From: Bacteroidales bacterium | GTDB taxonomy: Bacteria; Bacteroidota; Bacteroidia; Bacteroidales; UBA932 | Reading direction: 5' to 3' | DNA length: 64,000 bases | Assembly: GCA_017469845.1 (NCBI GenBank) | Contig: JAFUFP010000036.1 | Coordinates: forward strand, 1-64,000 | Shown: positions 63,794 through 64,000 of the stretch, piece by piece | Position numbering within the stretch: position 1 is the stretch's first letter | How the letters are laid out: every line of letters starts with the position of its first letter | Position numbers and translations under genes: made by a program | The notes under the pieces: model-generated | Told to the model about the DNA's origin: nothing | Seen by the model: the letters and a program-made list of their open reading frames with translations, nothing else | Databases searched by the model: none

Positions 63794-64000
63794 TTACTGT
63801 TTAAGCCATTTCCAGAGGTCCTTGTATGTGGACTTCTTGCCGAACATGAGGATTCCGACCTTGTAGATCTTGGCCGAGAGCCATGCGCAGGCGATGAATG
63901 TCACAACCAGAAGGGCTATCGAAACGATGAGCTCCCACATCGGGACACCGTAAGGGATACGGGCTATCATCACGATTGGAGAGGTGAAAGGTATCATCGA
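63794..64000 (-). CDS. ABC transporter permease, C-terminal end (partial)
   Basis: The frame is open to the window edge, so the gene begins outside. The visible 68 residues: MIPFTSPIVMIARIPYGVP, a membrane helix (WELIVSIALLVVTFIACAWL) and a cytoplasmic tail KIYKVGILMFGKKSTYKDLW. This ending is typical of NatB/ABC-2-type permeases of Bacteroidetes that work with an adjacent ATPase; Na+ export is the function of NatAB in Bacillus but cannot be claimed here. 15 nt upstream of the nucleotidase C-terminal gene. Confidence 0.8.
   Translation of the reverse strand, partial: SMIPFTSPIVMIARIPYGVPMWELIVSIALLVVTFIACAWLSAKIYKVGILMFGKKSTYKDLWKWLKQ

Overview
The window is a 64 kb chromosomal segment of a Bacteroidota bacterium, most likely an uncultured Bacteroidales with a moderately GC-rich genome (genus not determinable here). 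Signs are: promoters of the Bacteroidetes -33 TTTG / -7 TAnnTTTG type with 19-20 bp spacing; lipoproteins with Bacteroidetes-style lipoboxes; a V/A-type ATPase operon of the chlamydial/Bacteroidales layout (E-DUF2764-A-B-D-I-K); S9 dipeptidyl peptidases; GlnS; type B L31; and hybrid-regulator and glycoside-hydrolase debris from a polysaccharide utilization locus. No phage, insertion sequence or CRISPR array was seen.

Layout. 1-4569: metH (5' end outside the window) and metF, methionine synthesis. 4590-5286: remnants of an AraC-type/hybrid regulator and a rhamnosidase-like glycoside hydrolase, joined at one deletion scar. 5645-12859: seven-gene V-type ATPase operon. 12930-13967: winged-helix AlkZ-like protein and, convergent, L31. 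14262-15704: AAA+ ATPase with a nuclease-like C-terminus, preceded by a tandem array of 52-bp operator-like repeats. 15920-18440: glmM and a NamZ-like (DUF1343) gene. 18608-19198: DUF486 membrane protein and tRNA-Glu(CUC). 19221-20696: hypothetical protein with a repeat-encoded acidic tract. 20840-24435: secreted SGNH esterase, small membrane protein, DPP IV-type peptidase.

24520-38020 is read entirely leftwards: gyrB, an alpha-oxoamine synthase-like enzyme with a short-chain reductase (sphingolipid/sulfonolipid candidates), pgpH-like c-di-AMP phosphodiesterase, tig-clpP-clpX proteostasis genes, a lipoprotein, and M20 peptidase-pyrF-nitroreductase. 38328-43020: beta-barrel protein and giant TPR protein. 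43122-44506: ftsE and nth. 44547-46713: lower-GC island with an ECF sigma factor and four or five small membrane proteins, one a likely anti-sigma factor. 46700-49211: CBM9-like protein and phosphosugar mutase. 49424-50728: THUMP-like methyltransferase. 50763-56923: leftward cluster of orphan HAMP sensor, TrkH, RecD-like helicase, small membrane protein and a second DPP IV. 57055-62011: glnS, and divergently yicC, a DMT exporter and gltS. 62072-64000: split 5'-nucleotidase (two lipoproteins) and the end of an ABC permease.

Together the two DPP IV enzymes, M20 dipeptidase, Na+/glutamate symporter and V-type ATPase (whose proteolipid keeps the residues that bind Na+ in Enterococcus) suggest a peptide- and amino-acid-using anaerobe with a sodium-linked energy economy; this is inference. 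The most unusual signals are the 52-bp operator array, the ECF sigma/membrane-protein island, the double-truncation scar and the oxoamine synthase/reductase pair.
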